NCBI GenBank assembly: GCA_965218865.1
Contig: CBDCME010000026.1
Span: 1 to 60,549 of the forward strand
Direction: 5' to 3'
DNA length: 60,549 nt
From: CBDCME01 sp965218865
GTDB taxonomy: Bacteria > Pseudomonadota > Alphaproteobacteria > JAAXGF01
Part shown: piece after piece, positions 34,905 through 43,924 of the stretch
Position numbering within the stretch: position 1 is the stretch's first letter
Layout: each line of letters starts with the position of its first letter
Made by a program: the position numbers and the translations under genes
The notes under the pieces: model-generated
Told to the model about the DNA's origin: nothing
The model's database searches: none
Seen by the model: only the letters and a program-made list of their open reading frames with translations

Positions 34905-35462
34905 GTGCACAAGCTGCTATGGCTGTTCTTCGCCGCTCTTCTAGCTCTCCCCGCCCCCGACGGTGAAGCAAAGAAGCCGAAGTCCGAGGGTGACGGTGGG
35001 AATATCAACGTCCCCGGAGAGCGTCCGTTTGATGCGGTCAACATCTTCGGTGACTTTGGCAGAAATGTTAGGTTGCCGAATACGTTGGAGAACAAGATTT
35101 GGTGGGGACGCATGGTACGCGGGGAGGTTGGAAAGGATCGCTTCCTTATTCTTTGCGCGCTGAAAGATGGAAATTGGAAAAACTTGGGTGACATTCGCAC
35201 TTACATCGAATTCAAAATCCAAGGAAATTATTCGGCGATCATTCTTGGAGATATGCTTGGACTCATGGCTAGTAGGCCTAAAATCTCGTATACACCACGG
35301 GGCAGGAAGAGCCAGCAAGGTAAAATAGGAGAAGGTTGGCTGGAGAAAAACCCTCACGCCGAGATGTCTGGTATTAGCACAGAATGGAGAATAGAGCCGA
35401 GCGTATACCCTCTTCTATATTTCCTACTGATGAGTTGCCCAGGGAATGACAGGTGTGAGTGA
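34905..35462 (+). CDS. Hypothetical exported protein
   Basis: GTG 34905 was chosen because AAAGGAG lies seven bases upstream and the resulting N-terminus (MHKLLWLFFAALLALPAPDG) is a signal peptide; the longer frame starts within the IS110 end. The mature part of about 165 residues is mixed, with DRFLILCALKDGNWKNLG and YSAIILGDMLGLMASRP suggesting a small helical, perhaps winged-helix-like fold, and two late Cys. Base composition is lower in GC than its neighbours, which suggests recent transfer. The gene abuts the outer end of the truncated IS110 element. I do not recognise the family. Confidence 0.55.
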   Translation: MHKLLWLFFAALLALPAPDGEAKKPKSEGDGGNINVPGERPFDAVNIFGDFGRNVRLPNTLENKIWWGRMVRGEVGKDRFLILCALKDGNWKNLGDIRTYIEFKIQGNYSAIILGDMLGLMASRPKISYTPRGRKSQQGKIGEGWLEKNPHAEMSGISTEWRIEPSVYPLLYFLLMSCPGNDRCE

Positions 35463-35679
35463 TGGGGGGGTGGGCACGTTGGCCGTCGCGTCTCCAGTCG
35501 AGTGGGCGATTAACCTAGCGTGGGCATGTCGATCTCCTCAAGGCTCCGTCTTCGCCCCGGCAATTGTCACCGTCGATCAATCGCCCTACCTTAACGGTAC
35601 ACTGTACGTCGCGGGGCCATTCTACCTCCCCTCGGACAACGCTCGGTCCCGTGCCGTTAGTTTTTGTGCCAAGCACTAG
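35446..35679 (+). CDS. Small hypothetical protein
   Basis: ATG 35446 overlaps the end of the preceding gene by 17 bp and opens 77 codons ending FCAKH, with a rho-independent terminator starting one base after the stop. That placement favours a real gene at the end of a two-gene unit. The sequence has no motif that I recognise. Confidence 0.35.
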   Translation: MTGVSDGGVGTLAVASPVEWAINLAWACRSPQGSVFAPAIVTVDQSPYLNGTLYVAGPFYLPSDNARSRAVSFCAKH

Positions 35680-35703
35680 CCCCGCTCCTCCGCGGGGTTT
35701 TTT
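35680..35703 (+). terminator. Rho-independent terminator
   Basis: CCCCGC (35680-35685) pairs with GCGGGG (35692-35697) over a six-base loop and is followed by six T's. It ends the transcript of the two preceding hypothetical genes. Confidence 0.75.
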
Positions 35704-36311
35704 CTGCGTCTCATGATTGCCACCGGCTTCGTCCTGTCCTATTTTTTCGGTGCTGCAAAGTAACGGCCCAGTTCCGTTGATGATGCGGTGGATGGCTCCT
35801 GCCACCGGCATCGCAATGTGCCAAATCGTGGTGCTATTCTAACGCCATTTTGTATGCCTGGAATGGCAGCTTGTGTGCAGGTTTCTCGGACGCCTGGCAC
35901 GGGGCGTGGGGTTGGGCACGGCGGTTGCTGGCGTCGGAGAAGCGCCAAGGCACGAAATCGCGGTCGGGGCTCTCGGCTAATTCGGTTCGGCGATTTGGCC
36001 ACAGCGGTGATGAGGGCGGTCTTTGTTTGCCGCAGTGTGAGCGATCGTTCGGCCCTTTCCGGGCGGGGTTCTGAGTGGAGGGTCATTGTCGTCGGTCGAT
36101 GCCATTGACGTCGATTGGAAACTGGGCGGGCGTCGTGGGATGGTGATCGCTCGTTTTGAGGCAAGCGGTGCCGTGGCTGGTCATTGACCAGCGACAATCA
36201 GCGGCAAGACTGCCCGCCGTCCCAACCTTTGGCGGCGTCGAGGGCGGCATCATGAGATGTCGTTCGGGCCACGCGGTGGGACACGTTGGCGATAATGTGC
36301 GGGTGTCTGAC

Positions 36312-36338
36312 CCGGCGCCGCGAGTTTTCGAACAGGCC
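36312..36338 (+). repeat. Solitary end of the palindromic intergenic repeat
   Basis: CGGCGCCGCGAGTTTTCGAA followed by CAGGCC matches the right-hand end of the repeat copies at 48192-49930 and, reverse-complemented, the left end at 51043. The rest of the repeat is absent, so it is a fragment. Confidence 0.5.
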
Positions 36339-36584
36339 GGCTCGGACTTCACGCGCTTTACCGCCCGCAAGCTCGCTCAACCGCCCAAGGCGGCCTTTGT
36401 CACGGGGCCCCGCCAGTTGGCCAACGAAACCGCCTCTTAAGCGACGCGATCGAATCGGCTCCTATCGAGGTCGAACCTCCCTCCACTGGCAACACGCGCC
36501 TTCGGGGCGCACTAAATAATGGGGGCTAACAGGGCGAATTTTACCCCAAAAGCCCTAACCGACGGAGAAATATGTTCAATTCCA

Positions 36585-36614
36585 TTGTCGTGCGGGTTGA
36601 CGAGGGTTTAGTAT
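36585..36614 (+). promoter_or_regulatory. Candidate sigma-70 promoter for rne
   Basis: TTGTCG (36585-36590) and TAGTAT (36609-36614) are separated by 18 bp. Transcription from here would give a leader of about 310 nt before the rne start. Long leaders are known for rne in other proteobacteria, where RNase E cuts its own message; extending this to the present gene is inference. Confidence 0.3.
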
Positions 36615-36931
36615 CGGCTTGCGAAATTTCGGGCCGGACCGGCCGCAACGCGTGATTGAATCGGCGAAGCTCAGTACCGCTTCGCCCGATTTCAACCGGT
36701 TTCTCAAGGCGGCGATTCGATGCCGGCGCGATAGTGGAGATTCTTCGGGGGCCAAACTCGACGGCTGTGCGAGATGGCGACGATTCGAGTGTTCCCCGCC
36801 GCGGCGCCAGGATTGGCGGACTTCGCGGTGGGTCGAGCGAGGTCGCCTTGGACTTCGTTAACACGACGGCGTGTCGTGCGTGCGTAATTCGCGCGGATGT
36901 GTGATGACGGCGTCGCGGAGACAGAAATTTC

Positions 36932-39589
36932 ATGAACAAGAAGATGTTGATTGACGCCTCGCATCCCGAGGAAACGAGGATGGTCGTGATCGATGGCGCG
37001 CGGCTCGAGGAATTCGACTTCGAGAGCGCCGCCAAGAAAAGACTCAGGGGCAATATCTATCTCGCCAAGGTCACCCGGGTCGAGCCATCGCTACAGGCGG
37101 CTTTCGTGGATTACGGGGGCGATCGCCACGGTTTCTTGGCCTTCAGCGAAATCCATCCCGACTACTACCAAGTTCCCATTGCCGACCGCCAGGCGCTGGC
37201 CGAAGCGGAGAAGGCGCCAGCGGATGACGACGCCAACAGCAAGGACGAAAGCGATTCCAACGGAGAAAGCGTCGAGGTCGTCAGCGGCGACGAGATGGAC
37301 GAGATCGACCGGCGCCGGAGCCAGATCGTCCGGCGTTACAGAATTCAGGAAGTCATCAAACGGCGACAGATCCTCCTGGTTCAGGTTGCCAAGGACGAGC
37401 GCGGGACAAAGGGCGCCGCCCTTACGACGTATCTGTCCCTCGCCGGGCGATATTGCGTGCTGATGCCGAATACCGGACGGGGGGGGGGCGGCATTTCGCG
37501 CAAGATCATCGACCAGGACGACCGGCGGCGGCTGAAATCGGTGATCGCCGGCCTGCCGGTCGCCGACGACATGGGCGTCATCGTGCGTACCGCCGGAATG
37601 AAGCGGACGAAATCCGAAATCCGCAGGGATTTCGATTACCTCGTCCGCCAATGGGACAAGATACGCGAGATGACGCTCGGGTCCACGGCGCCGACGCTCA
37701 TCTACGAGGAAGGGAACCTCATCAAGCGTTCCATCCGTGATCTCTACACGAAGGACATCGAGGAAATCCTCATCGAGGGCGATTCGGAATACCGGATCGC
37801 CAAGGATTTCATGCGCACGCTCATCCCCAGCCACGCCAAACGGGTGCAGCGGTACAGCGAGCAAATGCCTCTGTTCCACCGATTTAAGGTGGTCGACCAG
37901 TTGGACACGATGTACAGCCCGATGCTGCGGTTGAAATCTGGCGGCTCGATCATCATCAACCCGACCGAGGCCCTGGTCGCCATCGACGTGAACTCCGGAC
38001 GGGCGACCAGAGAAAGGAACATTGAGGAGACGGCGACCAAGACGAACGTCGAGGCCGCGGAAGAAATCGCGCGCCAGTTGCGATTGCGCGATTTGGCCGG
38101 CCTCATCGTCATTGATTTCATCGACATGGAGGAATCCAAGAACATCCGACTGGTGGAGAGACGCTTCAAGGAGGCCATGAAAAACGACCGGGCACGGATT
38201 CAGGTCGGCAGGATCTCGCCCTTCGGACTCCTCGAACTATCGCGTCAGCGCTTGCGCCCCAGTTTTTTCGAGGCGAGCAGCCAGCTTTGTCCCCAATGCG
38301 GCGGCTCAGGCCACGTCCGCTCGATCGAATCGACGGCGCTCCACGTTCTCCGCACGATCGAGGAAGACGGGTCCCGCAACCGCGGCCAAGAGTTGACGGT
38401 GGCCGTGCCGACGGCGGTGGCACTGTACATCCTCAATCAGAAGCGCGCGGCACTGCGGGAAAGTGAAGAGCGCAACGGCTTCCGCATCTTGGTCATCAAC
38501 GACGACACCCTGGTGCCACCGGCTTGCCGTCTGGAACGGAGGAAATCGGCCGCTTCGGCGAAGCCGGCCGAATCCGCCGAGAGCGCCGATACCGCCGCCG
38601 GCGACAAACCGCCCAGGAATCGGCGGCGGCGACGGGCGAAACCGACCGACGCCGACGGTGCCACGGATAAACCGGTCGACGCTACCGCCGGTGACACCGA
38701 CGGGGAGCAGGACGACACCGAAAGCCGAACGGAATCAGTCTCGATCGCGACCGACAGTACCCGCAGGCGTCGGCGACGGGGAAAACGGGGCGGACGCCGT
38801 CGGAAGCACCCACAATCCCCGATGGTCTCGGAGAATGCTCCCGGACAAGATGCCGACCAGGACGATGGGCCAACCGGCGCCGCTTCCGCCAACGACCAGA
38901 GCGAACCTCGTTCGGGACCCGCGCCGATGGACGACGTGAGTCCTCCGGAAGACGCCGATCAGGTAACGAAGAGCGATGAGGTCGGGGCGGAGGCTAAATC
39001 CGCCGAGAAAAAACCCCGCCGAAGAACCGCGAGGGCGGAGCGCTCGGAAACGGAAGAGCCGACCGGAAAATCCGGCCGTCGTCCGCGGCGAAGGGGCGAC
39101 GCCAAGGCGGTGTCGGAGGCGGGCGAAGAGCCGTCCGCCAGCGGAGAGACCGTTGCCGCGGAGGAAGGGAAGAGCGAAAAGAAGGAGGGCCGGACAAAAG
39201 CATCGGCGAAGCGGACGAGAAAACAGGCCCAGGACGCTCCCGCCCAACAAGACGAAGCAACCGATTCCAAACCGGCGAGTGGAGGACGCCGTCGTCCGCG
39301 GCGCTCGACCAAGCCACCGCCCTCCACACCGGCATCGAAACCGACTCCGGAGCCCGGTTCCGTGACCGTTCCCGATCCCGCCCCGGAAAACGCCGAGCAT
39401 CCGATCCTGGCGGCGGATTCCGGCGGCGATCAAGTGGCGGGGAGCGCCTCCGGTACCCCGACATCCAGCGGACGTGAACAATCGGCGGAACCCATGAACG
39501 CGGTCGAAACGGAGAGCGATTCGGGAGGAAACTATACCTCGCCCAAGCGCGCGCCGCGCCGGGGATGGTGGCAGCGGTCCACCGAATAG
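36932..39589 (+). CDS. rne: Ribonuclease E
   Basis: Single-strand endonuclease that starts mRNA decay and processes rRNA and tRNA precursors, and scaffolds the degradosome. The N-terminal catalytic half shows MNKKMLIDASHPEETRMVV, an S1 RNA-binding domain (GNIYLAKVTRVEPSLQAAFV) interrupted by an acidic insertion, the sensor region, the metal-binding Asp residues in VAIDVNSGRATRE and LIVIDFIDME, and the zinc-link CPQCGGSGH. From about residue 530 the rest is low-complexity and disordered, alternating Arg-rich RNA-binding tracts (RRRRRGKRGGRRRK) with Glu/Asp/Ala-rich ones, as in alphaproteobacterial RNase E. Total 885 residues. The 1.2-kb gap upstream leaves room for autoregulation. Confidence 0.95.
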   Translation: MNKKMLIDASHPEETRMVVIDGARLEEFDFESAAKKRLRGNIYLAKVTRVEPSLQAAFVDYGGDRHGFLAFSEIHPDYYQVPIADRQALAEAEKAPADDDANSKDESDSNGESVEVVSGDEMDEIDRRRSQIVRRYRIQEVIKRRQILLVQVAKDERGTKGAALTTYLSLAGRYCVLMPNTGRGGGGISRKIIDQDDRRRLKSVIAGLPVADDMGVIVRTAGMKRTKSEIRRDFDYLVRQWDKIREMTLGSTAPTLIYEEGNLIKRSIRDLYTKDIEEILIEGDSEYRIAKDFMRTLIPSHAKRVQRYSEQMPLFHRFKVVDQLDTMYSPMLRLKSGGSIIINPTEALVAIDVNSGRATRERNIEETATKTNVEAAEEIARQLRLRDLAGLIVIDFIDMEESKNIRLVERRFKEAMKNDRARIQVGRISPFGLLELSRQRLRPSFFEASSQLCPQCGGSGHVRSIESTALHVLRTIEEDGSRNRGQELTVAVPTAVALYILNQKRAALRESEERNGFRILVINDDTLVPPACRLERRKSAASAKPAESAESADTAAGDKPPRNRRRRRAKPTDADGATDKPVDATAGDTDGEQDDTESRTESVSIATDSTRRRRRRGKRGGRRRKHPQSPMVSENAPGQDADQDDGPTGAASANDQSEPRSGPAPMDDVSPPEDADQVTKSDEVGAEAKSAEKKPRRRTARAERSETEEPTGKSGRRPRRRGDAKAVSEAGEEPSASGETVAAEEGKSEKKEGRTKASAKRTRKQAQDAPAQQDEATDSKPASGGRRRPRRSTKPPPSTPASKPTPEPGSVTVPDPAPENAEHPILAADSGGDQVAGSASGTPTSSGREQSAEPMNAVETESDSGGNYTSPKRAPRRGWWQRSTE

Positions 39590-39596
39590 GGATCGT

Positions 39597-40745
39597 TCAG
39601 CGGCGCCAGTGCTGTAAACGACGGCAAGCTTCGGCGATTTCGTCGCGGCCGCCAGCGAAGCAAAAGCGGACGAACCGCCGACCGTGTTCGGGATCGAAAT
39701 CGACTCCGGGCGTCGCCGCGACCCCGGTTTCCGCGAGCATGAGTCGACAAAAGGTCTGGCTATCGTCCGTCAAACCGGAAACGTCCGCGTAGAGATAAAA
39801 GGCGCCATCCGCCGGGGCCAGGGAATCAAAACCGGCAACCGGAAGACCGGAAAGCAGGATCTCCCGATTTTGGGCGTAGCGGGCGACATTCGCGTCCAGC
39901 TCCTTGCCACAGTCGAATGCCGCCAACGCCGCGTGCTGCGACAAGGTCGGCGGGGCGATGAAAAGATTCTGGGCCAGGCATTCGATCGGGCGCACAAACT
40001 CGGGCGGAATCACCATCCAGCCTATGCGCCAGCCGGTCATCGAAAAGTACTTCGAAAAACTATTCACGATCACGGCATCGGCGTTGAGGGCCGCGGCGGT
40101 CGCGGCCGGTTCGGTGAAACTAATGCCGTGATAGATCTCGTCGGAAACCAGTCGAATTCGACGTTCCGCGCAGAGCCGGGCGAGGGCCGCGAACTTGTCG
40201 GCGCCGAGCATGGTTCCGGTCGGATTCGAGGGACTGGCAATGATTAATCCGGCGATCTCGTCGGCCACCTCCGCTACTTGATCGATCGCGAGCTGAAATC
40301 CGGTCCGAGCACCGATCCTAAGATCGAGACATTCGACGCCCAACGCCGATAGGATATTGCGGTAGGCGGGATAACCGGGCGTCGCCAACGCCACCCGGTC
40401 TCCGACTTCGAAGGCGGCAAGAAACGCGAGCACGAACCCGCCCGAGGCACCGGTGGTGACGACGATCCGATCGGAATCTAGATCGACGTCGTAAACCCGT
40501 CGGTAATGGTTGGCGATCGCCGTTCGGATCTCGGGCAAGCCAAGGGCGTCCGTGTATCCCAAGACGTCACTTTCCATCGCCTTCCGCGCCGCCTCGAGGA
40601 CCCCCTTTGGGGCCGATGTCGCCGGCTGCCCGACTTCCAGATGGATGACATCCCCTGCCGTGGACTGACGGACATTAGCCGCCCGCATGACGTCCATGAC
40701 GAGGAAGGGAGGGATCGCGGCGCGCCGGGCGACCTTCAGGACCAT
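39597..40745 (-). CDS. Class I/II pyridoxal-phosphate aminotransferase
   Basis: A fold-type I aminotransferase of 382 residues. The cofactor Lys lies in NSFSKYFSMTGWRIGWMV, with the Asn in SPSNPTGTMLG, the Asp/Tyr in RLVSDEIYHGI and the C-terminal substrate Arg in GRRFVRFCFAGG. The N-terminus (VMDVMRAANVR) and the block IHLEVGQPATSAPKGV resemble the AspC/AlaT-like branch; the exact amino donor cannot be assigned. It ends 7 bp from the rne stop, in convergent orientation, and begins 4 bp after the gamma-glutamyltransferase-like gene, so it is probably co-transcribed with it. Confidence 0.88.
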   Translation of the reverse strand: MVLKVARRAAIPPFLVMDVMRAANVRQSTAGDVIHLEVGQPATSAPKGVLEAARKAMESDVLGYTDALGLPEIRTAIANHYRRVYDVDLDSDRIVVTTGASGGFVLAFLAAFEVGDRVALATPGYPAYRNILSALGVECLDLRIGARTGFQLAIDQVAEVADEIAGLIIASPSNPTGTMLGADKFAALARLCAERRIRLVSDEIYHGISFTEPAATAAALNADAVIVNSFSKYFSMTGWRIGWMVIPPEFVRPIECLAQNLFIAPPTLSQHAALAAFDCGKELDANVARYAQNREILLSGLPVAGFDSLAPADGAFYLYADVSGLTDDSQTFCRLMLAETGVAATPGVDFDPEHGRRFVRFCFAGGRDEIAEACRRLQHWRR

Positions 40746-40749
40746 CGGC

Positions 40750-42408
40750 CTAGAATTGGGATGCCGTGGCTAAACCGAAACCGCGGGTGTCACTGACGAA
40801 GGCACAGGTTCTCGACTGTCTGCGCGCGCCCCTGGGGCAATAGATCGCGTCGACCCTGCCGATCTCCGTCGTCGGGGCGAGCTTGTGTCCCCGTCGATCG
40901 AGGCCGCGAACGGCGTCGCTCCCAGCCGTCCGTTCATGGACGACCTGGTCGGGCGCGCCGCCATGATAGAACCGCGGCGCACCAATGGCTTCACGCAACG
41001 GCCTTTCCTCGATCAGAATTCGGGCCATCACCTCGGCCATCACCATCGGCGCCGCCGCACCGCCCGTGGCCGCACCGGCGAAATGGACGTCCCTGACGTT
41101 ATGATTGACGATGACTACGGGACTCAGCGACGGCTCTACGGACCCCTCCGAGGTCGCCGCGGCGATGACGATCCCCGTGCCCTTGGCCATCCGGCCGATG
41201 CCGAACAAGTTGTTCAGAGTCACCACGCAGGCGATGGCCGAGCCTTCGCCGTCGACAACGCTGAACCCCATGCCGGCCGGATTTTCCCGGTACGGAAACG
41301 CGTTCGCGGACAGCTCCGCCGTGGGCACGTGTCGGTCCGGTCGATAGCTTTTCATTAGCCGCGCCGCGGCTTCCGTGCCGAAGGTGTCAGCCGCGGTGTC
41401 ACCCGACAATGGTTCGGCGACTTCGATGCGTTGCAACGCCGCGCGCAAGGACGTTTCCACCAAGAGGTGAGCACGCTCGTCCGTTCCGGCCTCGGCGTAT
41501 CGGTCGTCTTCCGTCAACATCGACCACATTCGCAAGACCGTCGCCCCGCCGCTCGACGGTTGGGCGAGGGTATGAATCTTTTCCAGGCCGAAAATGAGGC
41601 TCGCCGTTTGGCGCCATTCGGGACGATATTGGCGCAGATCCTCGATATCGAGAGACCCGCCCGCCGCGGTGACGGCGGCGACCATGTTTTTCGCGAAACC
41701 ACCGCCGTAGAACTCCCCCGGCTCCTGGGCGCGAAGCAGGGAAAGCGTGGCCGCGAGGTCCCATTGCACGAGCTGATCGCCTTCCCGCAGCGGCGATCCG
41801 TCCGCGCGCGCGAAGATCCTTTTCATCTCGGGATCGGCGAATAGCGGAACCGCGACGAGCGCGAGATCTCGGGCCAAAGCCCTCGATACGGGGAATCCGA
41901 GTCGGGCCAAATGTTCGGCCGATCCGACCAGGCGACGCCACGGAAGCCGTCCGTAACGGGCATGAAGCAAATACATGCCCCGGATCGCGGCGGGCACCGC
42001 GCTCGGCCGTTCAACCGAGGCCCCGCGACGGGCCGAGGCGACAGCAGGAAACACCAGGCCCTCGGCCCGTGATTCCGAGGTGTCGAAGGTCACGCAAGAA
42101 CCTCCGCCGCCGAGGGATGCGGACGAGGGAAAGGTCACGGCCGCGGTCAGATAGAGCGAAATCGCGGCATCGAACGCGTTGCCGCCAGCCGCGAGCGTCT
42201 CGCGCGCCGACAGGACGGCAAGCGGTTCACTACCGGCCGCACCTCCGTAAAATCCCTCCACGGCGGTGAATTCCAAGGAAGGTATCGTGGTCGTGCACCC
42301 CGAGAGAACGATCGCGGCTCCCAAACCCCACGCCGCCAATTGACGGGAACGACGGCCCGTCCTAGGTTGGCTGTGTCGGTGAGCACCCGAAACCCGAGAT
42401 GAAATCAT
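40750..42408 (-). CDS. Gamma-glutamyltransferase-like lipoprotein lacking the catalytic Thr
   Basis: Start placed at ATG 42408 (MISSRVSG), giving 552 residues with a lipobox after AAWGLGAAIVLSGC, so the protein is probably a membrane-anchored lipoprotein. Family features include ARETLAAGGNAFDAAISLYL, LGGGGSCVTFD, RGMYLLHARYGRLPW, AQPSSGGATVL and FSVVDGEGSAIACVVTLNNLFG. Active enzymes cut themselves before a Thr in TTHxSVVD; here that position reads GMGFSVVDG, so self-cleavage and the usual transferase chemistry should be impossible. The start codon overlaps that of the divergent M48 gene (shared CATG). A later TTG start is possible but has no ribosome site. Confidence 0.8.
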   Translation of the reverse strand: MISSRVSGAHRHSQPRTGRRSRQLAAWGLGAAIVLSGCTTTIPSLEFTAVEGFYGGAAGSEPLAVLSARETLAAGGNAFDAAISLYLTAAVTFPSSASLGGGGSCVTFDTSESRAEGLVFPAVASARRGASVERPSAVPAAIRGMYLLHARYGRLPWRRLVGSAEHLARLGFPVSRALARDLALVAVPLFADPEMKRIFARADGSPLREGDQLVQWDLAATLSLLRAQEPGEFYGGGFAKNMVAAVTAAGGSLDIEDLRQYRPEWRQTASLIFGLEKIHTLAQPSSGGATVLRMWSMLTEDDRYAEAGTDERAHLLVETSLRAALQRIEVAEPLSGDTAADTFGTEAAARLMKSYRPDRHVPTAELSANAFPYRENPAGMGFSVVDGEGSAIACVVTLNNLFGIGRMAKGTGIVIAAATSEGSVEPSLSPVVIVNHNVRDVHFAGAATGGAAAPMVMAEVMARILIEERPLREAIGAPRFYHGGAPDQVVHERTAGSDAVRGLDRRGHKLAPTTEIGRVDAIYCPRGARRQSRTCAFVSDTRGFGLATASQF

Positions 42409-43753
42409 GTTCCGCCGTATCGGATTAATCCTGCTTTTCGCGGTTTGCCTTCCTGCGGCGAGTCCGGCGAATGGCGCCGGTATCTCGTTCATTCGGGACG
42501 CTGAAATCGAAAATAGCATCCGGGCCTTTTCCACGCCACTCTTCAACGCCGCCGGATTGGACACCAACGCTGTGAGTGTCTACCTCGTCAAGGATCGTTC
42601 GCTCAACGCCTTTGTGGCCGGGGGCATGAATCTGTTCCTGAATACGGGCCTGTTGATGGCCAGCGAAAACTCGAATCAGCTCATCGGCGTCATCGCTCAC
42701 GAAACCGGACACATCGCCGGCGGCCATTTGGCCCGAACCCATGACGCGCTACGCGGGGCCACGGCCGCATCGATCGTCGCCATGGTCTTGGGCGCGGCGG
42801 CGGCCGTCGCGGGATCGCCCGAGGCCGGCGCCGCGTTGATCATGGGCGGCAGTAGAGTGGCGCAGAGCACGTTCTTGCAATACAGCCGGGTCCAGGAACA
42901 GGCCGCCGACCAGTTCGCCCTTTCGGTGTTGGACCGCACCGGTCAGTCAGCGCGGGGATTAGCCGAGTTCTTCGGCATCCTGGGGGATCAGGAGGCTTTG
43001 CTCCCCTCGAGTCAGGATCCCTATGTCCGTACCCATCCGCTGACCCGTGAACGGCTCCTGGCGGTGCAGGCACACGTTCAAAATTCGTCGGATTCGGATT
43101 CGCCGCCCCCCCCGGCGTACGCCATGATGCACAACCGCATGCTGGCGAAACTCCGGGGATTTCTGGAACCGCCGAACCGTACCTTCGGGCGCTATCCGGC
43201 CTCGGACACAAGCGTCAGCGCGCGCTATGCCCGGGCCGTCGCTCATTACCGGATCCCCGACGTCGACGCCGCGTTGCGCGAAATCGATTCGCTGCTCGCC
43301 GAGTCACCCGAGGATCCCTATTTTCACGAACTCAAGGGACAAATTCTGTTTGAAAATGGCCACATTTCCGAAGCGGTGTCGGCGTATTCGCTGGCGGTTA
43401 CGTATCTGCCTTCCTCGGCGCTGTTGCGAATCGGGCTGGCCCATCCCTTGATCGAAACGGGAAATCCCGAAAACATCGCCGTCGCGGTCAGGCATCTTGA
43501 GAACGCCGTCCAGCAGGAACGGCGAAACGCGGGCGCGTGGCGTCTGTTGAGCGTCGGATACGGCCGCAACGGTAAACTGGGATTATCGACCCTTGCCTCG
43601 GCCGAAAATGCGATGTTGAGGGGACGCTACCGCGATGCCCAGCAATTCGCGCGCCGAGCGGCGGATCAACTGCCCCAAGGGTCCCCGGGCCGGTTGCGGG
43701 CAGAGGATCTCCAACTCGCGGCCGACGACGCGGTAAAAAAATCGAAACGTTGA
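42407..43753 (+). CDS. M48-family metalloprotease with C-terminal TPR-like repeats (BepA type)
   Basis: The 448-residue protein has a signal peptide (MFRRIGLILLFAVCLPAASP). The zinc site HETGH lies at 98-102 in IGVIAHETGHIAGGHLARTH, and the third ligand region is VQEQAADQFALSVL. From about 270 to the end it has helical repeats with alternating Ala/Leu (VSARYARAVAHYRIPDVDAA, ENGHISEAVSAYSLAVTYL), typical of TPR domains. In E. coli the related BepA acts in outer-membrane protein quality control in the periplasm; that role here is by family. It is divergent from the gamma-glutamyltransferase-like gene, with overlapping start codons. Confidence 0.9.
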   Translation: MFRRIGLILLFAVCLPAASPANGAGISFIRDAEIENSIRAFSTPLFNAAGLDTNAVSVYLVKDRSLNAFVAGGMNLFLNTGLLMASENSNQLIGVIAHETGHIAGGHLARTHDALRGATAASIVAMVLGAAAAVAGSPEAGAALIMGGSRVAQSTFLQYSRVQEQAADQFALSVLDRTGQSARGLAEFFGILGDQEALLPSSQDPYVRTHPLTRERLLAVQAHVQNSSDSDSPPPPAYAMMHNRMLAKLRGFLEPPNRTFGRYPASDTSVSARYARAVAHYRIPDVDAALREIDSLLAESPEDPYFHELKGQILFENGHISEAVSAYSLAVTYLPSSALLRIGLAHPLIETGNPENIAVAVRHLENAVQQERRNAGAWRLLSVGYGRNGKLGLSTLASAENAMLRGRYRDAQQFARRAADQLPQGSPGRLRAEDLQLAADDAVKKSKR

Positions 43754-43792
43754 CGGGTACGCCTCCGCCAGTCACCAGCGGAACGTCTCACA

Positions 43793-43924
43793 GTCTGTTC
43801 GAAAACTCGCGGCACCGGCCCTCTCCCCCTCCCGGCCACCCACGAGAGTATGCTGATATGGGTGACCGGGGGAGGGCCGGAACAGACGCAAAAAATGCGC
43901 GGACGCGAATTTTCGAATAGACAC
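43793..43924. repeat. Palindromic intergenic repeat, copy R1
   Basis: A 132-bp unit starting GTCTGTTCGAAAAC and ending TTTTCGAATAGACAC, with internal complementary arms CCCTCTCCCCCTCCCGGCCA and the opposing GTGACCGGGGGAGGG. It contains CCACCCACGAGAG near the centre. Related copies are at 48192-49930 (split by an IS) and 51043-51197. It lies between an M48 gene and xth. Confidence 0.75.

Larger units (their letters stand above)
35704..36931. other. Long gap upstream of rne
   Basis: No gene can be supported in this 1.2-kb stretch. It contains one end of the palindromic repeat family (36312-36338) and a possible rne promoter (36585-36614). Open frames in both directions are Arg/Gly/Ser-rich and lack family similarity. 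The last 300 bp are probably the untranslated leader of rne. Confidence 0.5.

Noticed and set aside
35739..36440. Several overlapping frames in the gap upstream of rne
   Set aside because: All are Arg/Pro/Ser-rich, lack ribosome sites and do not resemble known proteins.
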